Shown: positions 23,124-32,931, counted from the stretch's first letter. The stretch: 64,000 nucleotides of DNA from Candidatus Microthrix subdominans (GCA_016719385.1 JADJZA010000008.1:186001-250000), one strand, 5' to 3'. Notes: generated by a model not told the origin, from the letters alone. Made by a program: numbers and translations.

Positions 23124-24647
23124 TCAGTCCCGGCAGATCGTGTCGTCGTCGGGCAGCGTGAGGTCGGTCAGGTAGGCGGCGCTGATCTCGTCGACGCACG
23201 GGTTGCCGTAGCTGGTGTGCCCGGTTCCCTCGTGGGTGAGGAGCACGGCGTTGTCCAGTCCTTCGGCCATGGCTTCCGCCTGGCTGAAGGGGGTGGCGGC
23301 ATCGCCGGTGTTGCCGATGACCAGGATCGGGTTGGATCCACCGGCCGAGGGAAACGGGCGCGGTTCGACCGGGGCGACGGGCCAGTTGGCGCACGGCAGC
23401 AGCTCGTTACCGATGCTGCCGCCCAGGCGCGGGGAGATGCCCTCGAGGCGTTCGACGAAGGCGGCCCACTCGGCATCGCCCATCGGGTGCGCCTGATCGA
23501 TGCACTCGATCGCCAGGTACGGGGTGTAGTCGGTGCTGTAGTACTGCGCAGCCAACGACAGAAGCGCCGTCGGGTCGCCGTCGTCGGCCTGCTGGAGGGC
23601 GTCGGCGAACGCCGGGCCGCCATCGGGTGAGTAGGTGGCCGAGATGGCGGCGGTCGCCAGCTCGGCCGGTCCCAGCGTGTCGCTGCCCGACCCGATCGGC
23701 GACCGCTCCACCCGGTCGGCCAGTCGGTCGTACAGCTCGGCGACTCCGCCGTCGGGACAGGCGTCGCCGCAAGCTTCGAACATGGCGTCGAGTGCCCGGT
23801 CGAAGCCGCGGGCCTGGGCGGTCAGGTAGGTCTCGAGGTCGGCGCCGGGGTCGACCACCCCGTCGAGGACGATCGCCCGCACCCGGTCGGGAAACTGGTC
23901 GGCGTAGAACGCGCCCAGTGCGGTCCCGTAGCTGAAGCCGTAGAAGCTCATGCGCTCGTCGCCCAGCGCTCGGCGGATGGCCTCCATGTCCTTGACGGTG
24001 TCGTCGGTGGAGATGTGGGCCAGCCGGTCGCTTGCGGCGCGCTCGCAGTCCTGGGCGATCTCCGTCGCAGCGTCGACGAGTTCGTCGGCCTCCTTGGCGT
24101 CATCCGGGGAGGGGTCGAGCGCCCGAAAGTCGTCGACCGGTGCGTCGCAGTCGACCGCCTCGCTGCCGTTGGTGCCACGCGGGTCCCAGCCGACGATGTC
24201 GAAATGGTCCCGTAACCCGTCGAAGGGGTCGGCGAGGAAGACGTAGTCGAGCAACTCGATCCCGGACCCGCCCGGTCCGCCCGGGTTGACGAGTACCGAC
24301 CCACGCGGGTCGCCTTCCGCCGGGCGTCGGGCGATCGCCAGCTCAAGTTTGGCGCCGTCGAGGTCGTCCCAGTCGAGGGGAACTTGCACAGCGGCGCACT
24401 CGAGGACGCCGCAGTCCTCCCAGTCGGGCGGCTCGGGGGTGAACCCGCCCAGCGGGTCGTCCTCCGGGGTCGGATAGGCGGTCGGGGGCGGAGCGGTCGG
24501 CCTGGTTGGCGCGCCGGTGTCGAGGCCGGGCGAGCACGCCCCCGCCAGAGACGCAATCGTTGTCGCCAGGGCGATCAGCGCCAGCCTCACGCTGCGACGC
24601 ACCGTCGTCGCGCGCCAAGGCGTCGTCACCGGCTGCGCCCTGGGCAA
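23124..24647 (-). CDS. Secreted lipoprotein peptidase, tripeptidyl aminopeptidase-like (alpha/beta hydrolase)
   Basis: This 507-residue exported alpha/beta hydrolase resembles the actinobacterial tripeptidyl aminopeptidases and prolyl-type peptidases of family S33. The N-terminus is a lipoprotein signal: Arg-rich start, LALIALATTIASLAGAC, with the lipid-accepting Cys at residue 38, followed by a Pro/Thr-rich linker. The catalytic domain shows VNPGGPGGSG, the nucleophile elbow YGFSYGTALG, Asp in VIGNTGDAATP and His in HEGTGHTSYG, plus the C-terminal TAP-like cap with paired cysteines (CVDE, CRD). It probably works at the cell surface on peptides. An in-frame GTG at 24629 is an alternative start. 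Confidence 0.86.
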   Translation of the reverse strand: MPRAQPVTTPWRATTVRRSVRLALIALATTIASLAGACSPGLDTGAPTRPTAPPPTAYPTPEDDPLGGFTPEPPDWEDCGVLECAAVQVPLDWDDLDGAKLELAIARRPAEGDPRGSVLVNPGGPGGSGIELLDYVFLADPFDGLRDHFDIVGWDPRGTNGSEAVDCDAPVDDFRALDPSPDDAKEADELVDAATEIAQDCERAASDRLAHISTDDTVKDMEAIRRALGDERMSFYGFSYGTALGAFYADQFPDRVRAIVLDGVVDPGADLETYLTAQARGFDRALDAMFEACGDACPDGGVAELYDRLADRVERSPIGSGSDTLGPAELATAAISATYSPDGGPAFADALQQADDGDPTALLSLAAQYYSTDYTPYLAIECIDQAHPMGDAEWAAFVERLEGISPRLGGSIGNELLPCANWPVAPVEPRPFPSAGGSNPILVIGNTGDAATPFSQAEAMAEGLDNAVLLTHEGTGHTSYGNPCVDEISAAYLTDLTLPDDDTICRD

Positions 24648-24672
24648 CGCTGTGCCAACCGGCTGGAGGGCA

Positions 24673-25134
24673 TTACTCGTAGTAGCGGAAGATGATCTCG
24701 GCGACGCAGCTGGGCTTGGGCGCGTCCTCGACCTCGAAGGTGAAGGTCATCGTCACCTGGGCGCCGTTGTTGGGCAGGTCCTCGACCGAGTCGAGCTTCG
24801 CTCCGAGCCGCAGGTTGGAGCCGACGGGCACGGGGGAGGGGAATCGCACCTTGCCGGCGCCGTAGTTGACGCCCATCTTGATGCCCGAGACGGACATGAT
24901 GCTCGGCATGAGCACCGGTCCGAGCGACAGCGTCAGGTAGCCGTGGGCGATCGCCCCGCCGAAGGGGCTCTCCTTGGCCGCCCGCTCGGGATCGACGTGG
25001 ATCCACTGGTGGTCGCCGGTGGCGTCGGCAAACGTGTTGACGCGCTCCTGGGTGATCTCCAGATAGTCGGAGTAGCCCAAGTGCTGCCCGACGAGTTCCT
25101 TGAGTCCTGCGATGCCGTGTACTTCGGTAGCCAT
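24673..25134 (-). CDS. MaoC-family enoyl-CoA hydratase
   Basis: This 153-residue single hot-dog-domain protein of the R-specific enoyl-CoA hydratase/NodN-like group is complete in itself. The catalytic Asp and His are in FADATGDHQWIHVDPERA, followed by SPFGGAIAHGYLTLSL and the substrate-side GVNYGAGKVRFPSPVPVGS. It would hydrate trans-2-enoyl-CoA to the 3-hydroxyacyl-CoA. Unlike the two subunits at 8821-9909, it carries the intact dyad in one chain. It lies between a membrane protein and the lipoprotein peptidase on the same strand. Confidence 0.9.
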   Translation of the reverse strand: MATEVHGIAGLKELVGQHLGYSDYLEITQERVNTFADATGDHQWIHVDPERAAKESPFGGAIAHGYLTLSLGPVLMPSIMSVSGIKMGVNYGAGKVRFPSPVPVGSNLRLGAKLDSVEDLPNNGAQVTMTFTFEVEDAPKPSCVAEIIFRYYE

Positions 25135-25188
25135 GGCCGAGAGTCTGCCACGCGGTGGCGACCGGGCTGGAAGCCGACGGGCGAGCCC

Positions 25189-25587
25189 TCAGTGAAACCA
25201 GGTCTTGACGTAGCTCTTCGATTGGGTGTGCAACAGCAGCCCGATCAGGGCGACCTCGAAGAGTAGGGACAGCGGCTGGTTGAAGCCGAGGATGAAGCCG
25301 AGCTCGAGGACACCCACTTGGAACGACAGGTAGGCGCGCAGGATGAACGGCGAGAACGCCGCGACGACGGCGACGGGATAGCCCCGCTTCTCCTCGTTGG
25401 CCAGGCCTAAGCCGCCGAGCACGTAGGCCGCCACCGAGGCTGCGAGCAGGATCAGGGTGATCCCCCCGAGGCCCCTTCTGCCGCCCAGAATGTTGATGAG
25501 CAGAAAGAAGGCGTCGAGGTAGAGCAGAATGTTGGCGATCTGAAGCGTCTGGGGGAGTGACGAATTGAACCAGCGGCGTCCTGACAT
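25189..25587 (-). CDS. Small integral membrane protein
   Basis: This 132-residue protein has about four hydrophobic segments (ANILLYLDAFFLLINIL, ITLILLAASVAAYVLGGLGL, PVAVVAAFSPFILRAYL, PLSLLFEVALIGLLLH). I recognise no family. The ATG at 25587 (MSGRRWFNSS) shares the bases CATG with the ATG at 25586 of the divergent nucleotidyltransferase gene. Upstream sequence in this frame is low-complexity Thr/Ser/Pro/Arg and not credible, so the start is probably correct. No Shine-Dalgarno site is seen. Confidence 0.7.
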   Translation of the reverse strand: MSGRRWFNSSLPQTLQIANILLYLDAFFLLINILGGRRGLGGITLILLAASVAAYVLGGLGLANEEKRGYPVAVVAAFSPFILRAYLSFQVGVLELGFILGFNQPLSLLFEVALIGLLLHTQSKSYVKTWFH

Positions 25588-26545
25588 GGGCGACAGTGTT
25601 GCAGTTGCTGCCCGGTCCGACCTGGTCGGGGTGGCGCTGGCCGCCGGGGCGGGCCGGCGGCTGTGGCCGTTGACGCTGGAGCGCCCGAAGGTGCTGTGCC
25701 CGGTCGGTGGCCGCCCCCTGCTCGGGTGGGCGCTCGACTCGCTGGTCGGCGTGGTCGATGAGGTCGTCGTCAACGTGCATCACCATTCGGCCGTGATGCT
25801 GGCGTGGCTGGAGTGGGCGTGCGGCGGTCGAGCGGGTGGAGGCGGGCCGCCGGCCGACTTCTGGCGTTCCTTTGCGTCGCGTCCGCCCGAGTTGCCCACC
25901 GGTCCGGAGGTGACGCGAATCGGCACCTTGCCGGTCCGGGGGCCCGCTGCGCTCGGCCCGGAAGCCGACCTGTGGGCCTCGATCGAAGGCCCGGAGGCGC
26001 TGGGCACGGCAGGTGCCCTCGGCTCGCTGGCGGGTTTTCTCGATGGACGCGGTGTGCTGGCGGTCAACGCCGACACCCTCACCGACGCCAACCTGGCCCA
26101 GGTTGTCGCCGCCTGGGACGGCGAGCGCCCCCTGGTTGCCTACGGCGGCCCGGGCGCATTTCGCCCCGGTGTGGACGTGGTGGCCTCGATCACCCCGTGG
26201 GAGTCGATCGTCGGGCTGCCCGCCACGCCCTCCGGGCTGTTCGGCCACCTCTGGCGCCATGCTGAGACGTCCGGTGCCCTTCACAGCCTGTCGGTCGATA
26301 CCCGGGTGTTCGATTGCGGCACCCCGCAGCGCTACCTGGCGGCCAACCTTGCCGTGGCGGGCGGGCTCACCTCCATGGAGGGCCAACCGATCGCCGCGCC
26401 GTCGCCGGTAGGGCTCACCCGTAGCGTGTTGTGGAGCGGGGCCGAGGTGATCGAGGGCGAGGTGCTCGATGGGGCGATCCGCACGACCGCCGGCCGAACC
26501 GTGCTGGCGCGCCCCGTCCCGACGGTGGCCGGGCACGCTGAATAG
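25565..26545 (+). CDS. Sugar-phosphate nucleotidyltransferase-like protein
   Basis: This 326-residue NTP transferase-fold protein is like the sugar-1-phosphate nucleotidylyltransferases. It has the N-terminal nucleotide-binding loop VALAAGAGRRLWPLT, then ERPKVLCPVGGRPLLGWALD, the metal-site Asp in VLAVNADTLTDAN, and a C-terminal segment (SVLWSGAEVIEGEVLDGAIR) like the start of a left-handed beta-helix. The usual diagnostic residues for one sugar are not clear to me. A TTG at 25565 is given because GGGGGAG lies seven bases before it; an in-frame ATG at 25586 is the alternative. Either way the 5' end overlaps the divergent gene at 25587. Confidence 0.72.
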   Translation: MNQRRPDMGDSVAVAARSDLVGVALAAGAGRRLWPLTLERPKVLCPVGGRPLLGWALDSLVGVVDEVVVNVHHHSAVMLAWLEWACGGRAGGGGPPADFWRSFASRPPELPTGPEVTRIGTLPVRGPAALGPEADLWASIEGPEALGTAGALGSLAGFLDGRGVLAVNADTLTDANLAQVVAAWDGERPLVAYGGPGAFRPGVDVVASITPWESIVGLPATPSGLFGHLWRHAETSGALHSLSVDTRVFDCGTPQRYLAANLAVAGGLTSMEGQPIAAPSPVGLTRSVLWSGAEVIEGEVLDGAIRTTAGRTVLARPVPTVAGHAE

Positions 26546-26592
26546 ACCTGCCTAGACCAGCGTCGGACGGCCGCTCAGCGACGGCGGGGAGC

Positions 26593-27689
<1,097 letters not shown>

Positions 27690-27693
<4 letters not shown>

Positions 27694-28463
27694 CGGTCGT
27701 CGACCGGTGCGTAGGCGACGTTGGTGTGGTGGATGGCGTAGCCCATCGCCTCGTACAGGCCGAGCGCCGCCTCGTTGTCGGCCTCGGTCCACAGCATGGC
27801 CACCTCGGCGCCGCGCACCCGATGCTGGTGATCCATGCCCACCTCGACGAGGGCCCGCCCCAGGCCCCGCCCCCTGGCATGGGCAGCGGTGGCGATCACA
27901 TACACCTCACCCAACGACGGGTCGTCGCCGTCGGCAGGGTGAAACTTGGTCCAGCAGAAGCCATCGAGGCCACCGGTGACACCAGACTCGGGGTTATCCC
28001 CGGCAGCGGTGCCGTCGGCCTGGCCGGCATCGACGACAAAAAACCCCTCGAGGTCGACCCAGGGCGCCGCCAGCTCGATCGCCAGGCCGGCGCGGTTCTG
28101 ATAACCCTGGTCGGGATGCCAGGCGAACGCCTCGTTGTTGAGCGCCAGCCAGGCATCGATGTCGCGATCGGCGTCGAAGGTCCTGAGGCCCGTGACCTGG
28201 GGCGGTGGGTCAAGAGGGAGTGGGCGGCGCAGCTGCACCAGCGAGCGGACCCGCTCCCAACCGGCGGCCGCTGCGACGTCGTCGGCGGCGTGGTCGGGCG
28301 CCTCGATCCACCATTGTGGTCGTTCGGTGCCGGGGTCGTCGGCTGCGCGGCGCAGGTCGGCCACAAGCCAGTCCCGTTGCGCCGCATCATCGAAATCGAT
28401 CGCCTCGTAGGTCAGCCGGGCACCGGCGTCGTCGTTCTCGCAGTGGCGGATCGGGGAACTCAC
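27690..28463 (-). CDS. mshD: Mycothiol synthase-like GNAT acetyltransferase
   Basis: This 257-residue acetyltransferase resembles MshD, which acetylates the cysteinyl group in the last step of mycothiol synthesis. Landmarks are LNNEAFAWHPDQGYQNR, GFCWTKFHPADGDDPSLGEV, the acetyl-CoA loop ARGRGLGRALVEVG and the C-terminal TEADNEAALGLYEAMGYAIH. The N-terminal GNAT half is shorter than in mycobacterial MshD. The GTG at 28463 is chosen over the adjacent GTG at 28466 because TAACCT (28475-28470) lies six bases before it. Mycothiol is confined to actinobacteria, so the gene supports the taxonomic reading. It heads a two-gene unit with rlmN. Confidence 0.85.
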
Positions 28464-28469
28464 CACTCC

Positions 28470-28475
28470 AGGTTA
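28470..28475 (-). promoter_or_regulatory. -10 element deciding the mshD start
   Basis: TAACCT on the minus strand lies six bases before the GTG at 28463, matching the leaderless pattern seen across the window. Confidence 0.4.
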
Positions 28476-28589
28476 GGCGGGGAATGTGGAACGCGCCGCC
28501 CGCCGGCGTCCGATGCCGTACGTGACATTCCTGTAAATGTGACGCAAGACACAACTATGGTCAACCTCACGTTTGGTGGTCAAAATGTT

Positions 28590-28824
28590 GGCGAACCTAG
28601 AAAGACCGCGATAAATCGACCTAGGGAGGCGCTGGTAGTTCGCCATCTGCTCACTTTTGGTCACTCTCCGTGCGGGCTCGACGCCGGAGTGAAATGGACA
28701 TCAAATCGTAACGTCACTAGCTTCCGGGCTTGGCCAGGCTCCGCCGCCTGGCCACATGGCGTCATCGGGATCCCGCCACCCGTTGCGCTCACTGGAGCCC
28801 CCTCGGGGGCTCCAGTCTCTTTTT
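28590..28824 (+). ncRNA. Candidate structured small RNA ending in a terminator (family unknown)
   Basis: This gap of 443 bases has no protein gene but has, on the plus strand, a lower-GC start and several stems. GGCGAAC (28590-28596) pairs with GTTCGCC (28638-28644); within it CCTAG pairs with CTAGG and CGAT with ATCG. TGGCCAGG (28731-28738) pairs with CCTGGCCA (28747-28754), and a strong terminator closes at 28824. There is no plus-strand gene upstream for that terminator to serve, and the downstream gene has its own -10 at 28894. A standalone small RNA is therefore likely. TTGGCG (28588) with ATAAAT (28611) and TATGGT (28556) are possible promoter elements, so the 5' end is uncertain. Confidence 0.45.
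28791..28824 (+). terminator. Rho-independent terminator
   Basis: ACTGGAGCCCCC and GGGGGCTCCAGT form a 12-bp stem with a two-base loop, followed by CTCTTTTT. The T-run is on the plus strand only, so it terminates plus-strand transcription, that is, the candidate RNA above. Confidence 0.85.
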
Positions 28825-28906
28825 GGCACAGGGTTTGGCAGACACTGCGCAGGTACCTGCTCGCGCGGCGGCAGGCGGCCGCCCCCGACGTCCTAGCATC
28901 GCCGCC

Positions 28907-29893
28907 ATGCGTGCAGTCGTGCTGAGAACCCATGGTGGCCCCGAAGTGCTGGCGATCGAGGAGGTGCCGGACCCATCGCCCGGGCCGACCGAGGTGATCG
29001 TCGATGTCGCCGCCACCGCCCTCAACCGGGCCGACCTGTTGCAGCGGCGCGGCCTGTACCCCGGCCCGCCGATGGCGGTCGAGATCCCGGGCATGGAGTA
29101 CGCCGGCACGATCGCTGCGGTGGGCGAGCGGGTCGAGCGCTGGTCGGTCGGGGACGCCGTGATGGGAATCGTCGGCGGTGGCGCCTACGCCGAGCAGATC
29201 GCGGTCGACGAACGTCAGGTGATGGCGGTGCCCGAGGCGGTCGGCCTGCCCGACGCGGCGGCGATTCCCGAGGCCTTTCTCACCGCCTTCGACGCCTTGA
29301 TTGTCCAGGGCGGGCTCACCTCCGGTCGCTGGGCGTTCATCCACGCCGGCGCCTCGGGCGTGGGCACCGCCGCCATCCAGATCGCCAAAGCGATCGGCGC
29401 TCGGGTGATCGCCACCGCCTCGGAGCACAAGCTGGCCGCCTGTCACGACCTGGGGGCCGACGTGGTCGTCGACTACCGCAACGACGATCCGGTCGCTCGG
29501 GCCAAGGAGGCCACCGGCGCCGGCGGCGTGCACACCGTGCTCGACGTCGTCGGTGCCGACACGCTGGCCGCCAACCTCAAGGTGGCCGGCACCGGCGCCC
29601 GGATCGTTCAGGTGGGCACGATGGCGGGCGGCAGCGGTGAGATCAACCTCGGGGCGCTCATGATGAAGCGCGTCGCCCTGATCGGCACGGTGCTGCGCTC
29701 CCGTCCCGCCGAGGAGAAGGCTGCGCTCGCCCAGCGGGTGGCCCTCGAGCTGCTGCCCCTGTTCGACAGCGGGGAGCTCCGCCCGGTGATCGACACGACG
29801 TTTGCGATGGACGACATCGCAGTTGCGCACGAGCACATGGAGGCCAACGCCAACGTGGGCAAGGTGCTGATCACGGTCGGGGCCGGCCGGTGA
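28907..29893 (+). CDS. NAD(P)H:quinone oxidoreductase, zeta-crystallin/PIG3 type
   Basis: This 328-residue zinc-free medium-chain dehydrogenase reduces quinones with NADPH. It opens MRAVVLRTHGGPEVLAIEEV, has NRADLLQRRGLYPGPP and GMEYAGTIAAVGERVERW as in the PIG3 group, then the nucleotide-binding loop HAGASGVGTAAIQIAKA and the substrate-side DVVGADTLAANLKV. Zinc ligands of alcohol dehydrogenases are absent. The ATG at 28907 lies seven bases after TAGCAT (28894-28899). Its stop overlaps the start of the phosphorylase gene (GTGA). Confidence 0.9.
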   Translation: MRAVVLRTHGGPEVLAIEEVPDPSPGPTEVIVDVAATALNRADLLQRRGLYPGPPMAVEIPGMEYAGTIAAVGERVERWSVGDAVMGIVGGGAYAEQIAVDERQVMAVPEAVGLPDAAAIPEAFLTAFDALIVQGGLTSGRWAFIHAGASGVGTAAIQIAKAIGARVIATASEHKLAACHDLGADVVVDYRNDDPVARAKEATGAGGVHTVLDVVGADTLAANLKVAGTGARIVQVGTMAGGSGEINLGALMMKRVALIGTVLRSRPAEEKAALAQRVALELLPLFDSGELRPVIDTTFAMDDIAVAHEHMEANANVGKVLITVGAGR

Positions 29894-30654
29894 GCACCCC
29901 GCACATCGCCGCCCCCGACGGGGCGTTCGCCCCGTCGGTTCTGCTCCCGGGGGATCCGCTGCGGGCCCGCTGGGTTGCCAACGAGCTGTTGAGCGGCGCC
30001 GTCGAGGTCACCTCGATCCGAGGGATCCTCGGTTACACCGGCACCTGGGAGGGCTCCGAGGTGTCGGTGATGGGCACCGGCATGGGCGTGCCGTCGATAT
30101 CGATCTATGCCACCGAGCTCGTCCGCCACTACGAGGTCGAGAACCTCGTGCGGATCGGCTCGTGTGGCGCCCTGAGCGATGACGTCGCCCTGCGGGATGT
30201 GATCGTCGTCTCGGGCGCCTCGACCGACTCCGGCGTCAACCGCCGCCTGGTGGCGGGGTACGACTTTGCCGCCACGCCCGACTTCCGCCTCACCTGCGCC
30301 GTGGTCGAGGCCGCCGAGGCGGCGGTTGCCGCTGCCGACCCGGCGGGCGGACGGGGCAGTGACGGCCCGGGCCCAAGCGTGCGGGTGGGACGCGTGTTCA
30401 CCTCCGACACCTTCTACGGGCAGCCACCCGAGGAGATGCAGCGCTTGGGGGCGACCGGCCATCTGGCGGTCGAGATGGAAGCGGCCGGGCTCTTCGGCGT
30501 CGCCGCCACCGAAGGGGTGGCGGCGGCAGCGATCATGACGGTGTCGGACCACCTGGGCGACGACACCCACCTCAGCCCGGAGGAACGTCAGGTGGGGTTC
30601 TCCACCATGGCGGTGGCCGCCCTCGACGCGATCGCCGGGGCGGCCCTCCGGTAG
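29890..30654 (+). CDS. deoD: Purine nucleoside phosphorylase, DeoD type
   Basis: This 254-residue hexameric-type phosphorylase of the NP-I family splits purine nucleosides with phosphate. Landmarks are LLPGDPLRARWVANE at the N-terminus, GTGMGVPSISIYATEL, RIGSCGALSDDV, TSDTFYG, VEMEAAGLFGVA and the catalytic Asp in TVSDHLGDD. A short Gly/Pro-rich insertion occurs near residues 150-160. It starts at a GTG overlapping the preceding stop and converges with gltA, 12 bases apart. It is probably part of purine salvage; the pairing with a quinone reductase shows no obvious functional link. Confidence 0.9.
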   Translation: MSTPHIAAPDGAFAPSVLLPGDPLRARWVANELLSGAVEVTSIRGILGYTGTWEGSEVSVMGTGMGVPSISIYATELVRHYEVENLVRIGSCGALSDDVALRDVIVVSGASTDSGVNRRLVAGYDFAATPDFRLTCAVVEAAEAAVAAADPAGGRGSDGPGPSVRVGRVFTSDTFYGQPPEEMQRLGATGHLAVEMEAAGLFGVAATEGVAAAAIMTVSDHLGDDTHLSPEERQVGFSTMAVAALDAIAGAALR

Positions 30655-30666
30655 GGAGCCGTTCGG

Positions 30667-31944
30667 TCAGCGGATCGAGAAGGGGACGTAGTCGCGTGCG
30701 TCGGCGCCGATGTACACCTGGCGGGGCCGGATGATGCGCTGATCCTGATCGAGCAGCTCGCTGTAGTGCGCCAGCCAGCCGGCGGTGCGGGGGATGGCGA
30801 AGAGCACGGTGAACATGTCCATCGGAAAGTCCATCGCCTGATAGATCAGGCCCGAGTAGAAGTCGACGTTGGGGTAGAGCTTGCGGTCGACGAAGTAGTT
30901 GTCGGCCAGCGCCACCTCCTCGAGCTTCAGGGCGATGTCGAGCAGCGGGCTCTTGCCGGTGACGTCGAACACCTCGTACGCGGTGCGCTTAATGATCGTG
31001 GCCCGTGGGTCGAAGTTCTTATAGACCCGGTGGCCGAAGCCCATCAGGCGCTCTTCGCCTTCCTTGACCCGCTTGATGAACTCGGGGACGTTGTCGATCG
31101 AGCCGATGCGCTCGAGCATGCGCAGCACCGCCTCGTTGGCGCCGCCGTGACGGGGCCCGTACAGCGCGGCCGCCGCTGCGGCGGTGGCCACGTAGGGGTC
31201 GGCGTGGGCCGAGCCGACGGTGCGCATGGCCGTGGTCGAACAGTTTTGCTCGTGGTCGGCGTGCAGGATGAACAACACGTCAAGCGCCTTGGCCAGCACC
31301 GGGTTGGCGTCGTAGCGGGGCTCGGCGGTCTTGAACAGCATCGACAGGAAGTTGGCCGAAAAGTCGAGCGAGTTGTCCGGGTAGACGAAGGGCATGCCGC
31401 GGCTGAAGCGAAAGGCACCGGCGGCGATGGTTGGCATCTTGGCGATCAGGCGCACGATCTGCTTGCGGCGCACCTCGGGATCGAAGATGTCCTTGGCCTC
31501 CGGGTAGAAGGTGGACAGTGCTGCGACCGTCGCCACCAGAATGCCCATCGGGTGGGCGTCGTGGTGGAACCCTTCCAGGAACTTCTTGCGGACGTTTTCG
31601 TGGATGAAGGTGTGGTGGGTGATCTCGTAGCGCCAGGTCTCGAACTCCTCGGCGGTGGGCAGTTCGCCGTTGACCAGCAGGTAGGCCACCTCCAGATACG
31701 ACGAGCGTTCGGCGAGCTGCTCGATCGGATAGCCGCGGTAGCGCAGGATGCCGTTGATGCCGTCGAGCTCGGTCACTTCCGAGTCGGCCGACGCGGTCGT
31801 TCCGAAGGACGGGTCGTTGAACCACACCCCGGGCATGAGGTCGTTCCAGGGTTTGGAGGCGACCCCACCCTTGTCGATGGGAATGTCAACGGATTCGCCG
31901 CTGCGGTTGTCGGTGATGGTGATGGAGTCGGTCACGTCGGCCAT
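30667..31944 (-). CDS. gltA: Citrate synthase
   Basis: This 425-residue type II citrate synthase condenses acetyl-CoA with oxaloacetate. Active-site blocks are ILHADHEQNCSTTAMRTVGS, LYGPRHGGANEAVL and MGFGHRVYKNFDPRA with its catalytic His, followed by FYSGLIYQAMDFP and the C-terminal RPRQVYIGADARDYVP. Its length is standard. The ATG at 31944 gives MADVTDSITI; an upstream in-frame start at 31977 would overlap the LysR gene and looks unlikely. It lies 22 bases below the LysR-type gene, so the two are probably co-transcribed. Confidence 0.96.
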   Translation of the reverse strand: MADVTDSITITDNRSGESVDIPIDKGGVASKPWNDLMPGVWFNDPSFGTTASADSEVTELDGINGILRYRGYPIEQLAERSSYLEVAYLLVNGELPTAEEFETWRYEITHHTFIHENVRKKFLEGFHHDAHPMGILVATVAALSTFYPEAKDIFDPEVRRKQIVRLIAKMPTIAAGAFRFSRGMPFVYPDNSLDFSANFLSMLFKTAEPRYDANPVLAKALDVLFILHADHEQNCSTTAMRTVGSAHADPYVATAAAAAALYGPRHGGANEAVLRMLERIGSIDNVPEFIKRVKEGEERLMGFGHRVYKNFDPRATIIKRTAYEVFDVTGKSPLLDIALKLEEVALADNYFVDRKLYPNVDFYSGLIYQAMDFPMDMFTVLFAIPRTAGWLAHYSELLDQDQRIIRPRQVYIGADARDYVPFSIR

Positions 31945-31966
31945 CGTATCGAGCGTGCGCCGTCCG

Positions 31967-32896
31967 TCACGAGGCACCTGCGCCAGATGTTCGGGCGCGG
32001 ATGCCGCCCTGGTGGGCTGCGGAGGCGGTCACCACCTCGACGATCGCCTCGGCGACGGTGCGCGCCGCAGCCGATGGCATCCCCGGGCGGCGCTGGGCCA
32101 GGCCCACCGTCCGTCCGGCGATGTCGTCGAACGGGATGGCGACCCAATCCTGGCTGCCGCCATAAGGGGCGGCCGATGCGGGCAGGACGGCGGCGCCAAA
32201 GCCCGAGAAGGCCAGCGAGGCGATCAACCGCAATCCCTCGATCTCGGCCTTGGGCAACAACTCGACGCCGGCGGCGGCGCAGCGGGAGTCGAGTAACGCC
32301 CGGAAACGGCTACCGGGCACGTCGAGGATCACCTCCCAGCCGTCGAGATCGACCACCGAAACGCGCGAACGCCCGGCCAGCGGATGGTCGACGCCCACGA
32401 CCAGCACCAGGTCTTCGTCGAAGAGCGACACCATCGACACGGCGGGGTCGTGGGATGACTCGGAAACGACCGCCAGATCGAGGTCGCCCTCGACCACCCG
32501 GGGCAGGAGCACCGACGTGGTGCCGTCCAGCAGGGTGACGTGAATGCCGGGGTGGGCCACAGAGAGGTGGTCGAGGAGCAGCGGCACCAACCACCGGGCC
32601 GTCGTGCCGATCATGCCCACGCGAACCTGTCCCACAACCTCGTCGCGCAGGGCGGCCAGGTCGGAGGCGAGGGCCTCCAGCTCGGTCTCGATGCGCTGGG
32701 TACGCGCCGCCACCACCTGCCCCTCGGGTGTCAGCTCGTTGGTCTCCCGCTCGATCAGCGTGACGCCCAGCTCCCGTTCCAGCCGGGCGACGTGCGCCGA
32801 GATGTTCGACTGCACGGTCGAGAGCGCCCGTGCAGCGCCCGAGAAGCTGCGATGGGCGCCAACGGCACTGACCGCCCGGAGTTGTTTGATGTCCAC
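31967..32896 (-). CDS. LysR-family transcriptional regulator
   Basis: This 309-residue regulator has an N-terminal winged helix (MDIKQLRAVSAVGAHRSFSG, then TVQSNISAHVARLERELGVT) and a C-terminal effector domain starting near residue 90 (GQVRVGMIGTTARWLVPLLL). The effector is unknown. The GTG at 32896 lies six bases after TAGGGT (32908-32903). A classic ATC-N9-GAT box stands 20 bases above the start, between this gene and the divergent 6C RNA, so the protein may control both itself and the RNA. gltA directly follows, which suggests a role in carbon metabolism. Confidence 0.9.
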   Translation of the reverse strand: MDIKQLRAVSAVGAHRSFSGAARALSTVQSNISAHVARLERELGVTLIERETNELTPEGQVVAARTQRIETELEALASDLAALRDEVVGQVRVGMIGTTARWLVPLLLDHLSVAHPGIHVTLLDGTTSVLLPRVVEGDLDLAVVSESSHDPAVSMVSLFDEDLVLVVGVDHPLAGRSRVSVVDLDGWEVILDVPGSRFRALLDSRCAAAGVELLPKAEIEGLRLIASLAFSGFGAAVLPASAAPYGGSQDWVAIPFDDIAGRTVGLAQRRPGMPSAAARTVAEAIVEVVTASAAHQGGIRARTSGAGAS

Positions 32897-32916
32897 CGGG
32901 GCACCCTACTCCGGCT

Positions 32917-32931
32917 ATCACTAATTACGAT
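32917..32931. promoter_or_regulatory. LysR-type binding box (ATC-N9-GAT)
   Basis: ATC at 32917-32919 and GAT at 32929-32931 are spaced by nine bases, containing the T-N11-A core of LysR-family sites. It lies between the LysR gene and the promoter of the 6C RNA. Confidence 0.5.

Noticed and set aside
28791..28824. Attenuator of the quinone oxidoreductase gene
   Set aside because: No alternative antiterminator pairing was found and the gene has its own TAGCAT -10 after the terminator, so a standalone RNA fits better.
30766..32538. 590-codon plus-strand frame
   Set aside because: Antisense to citrate synthase and LysR, both of which have full family motifs.
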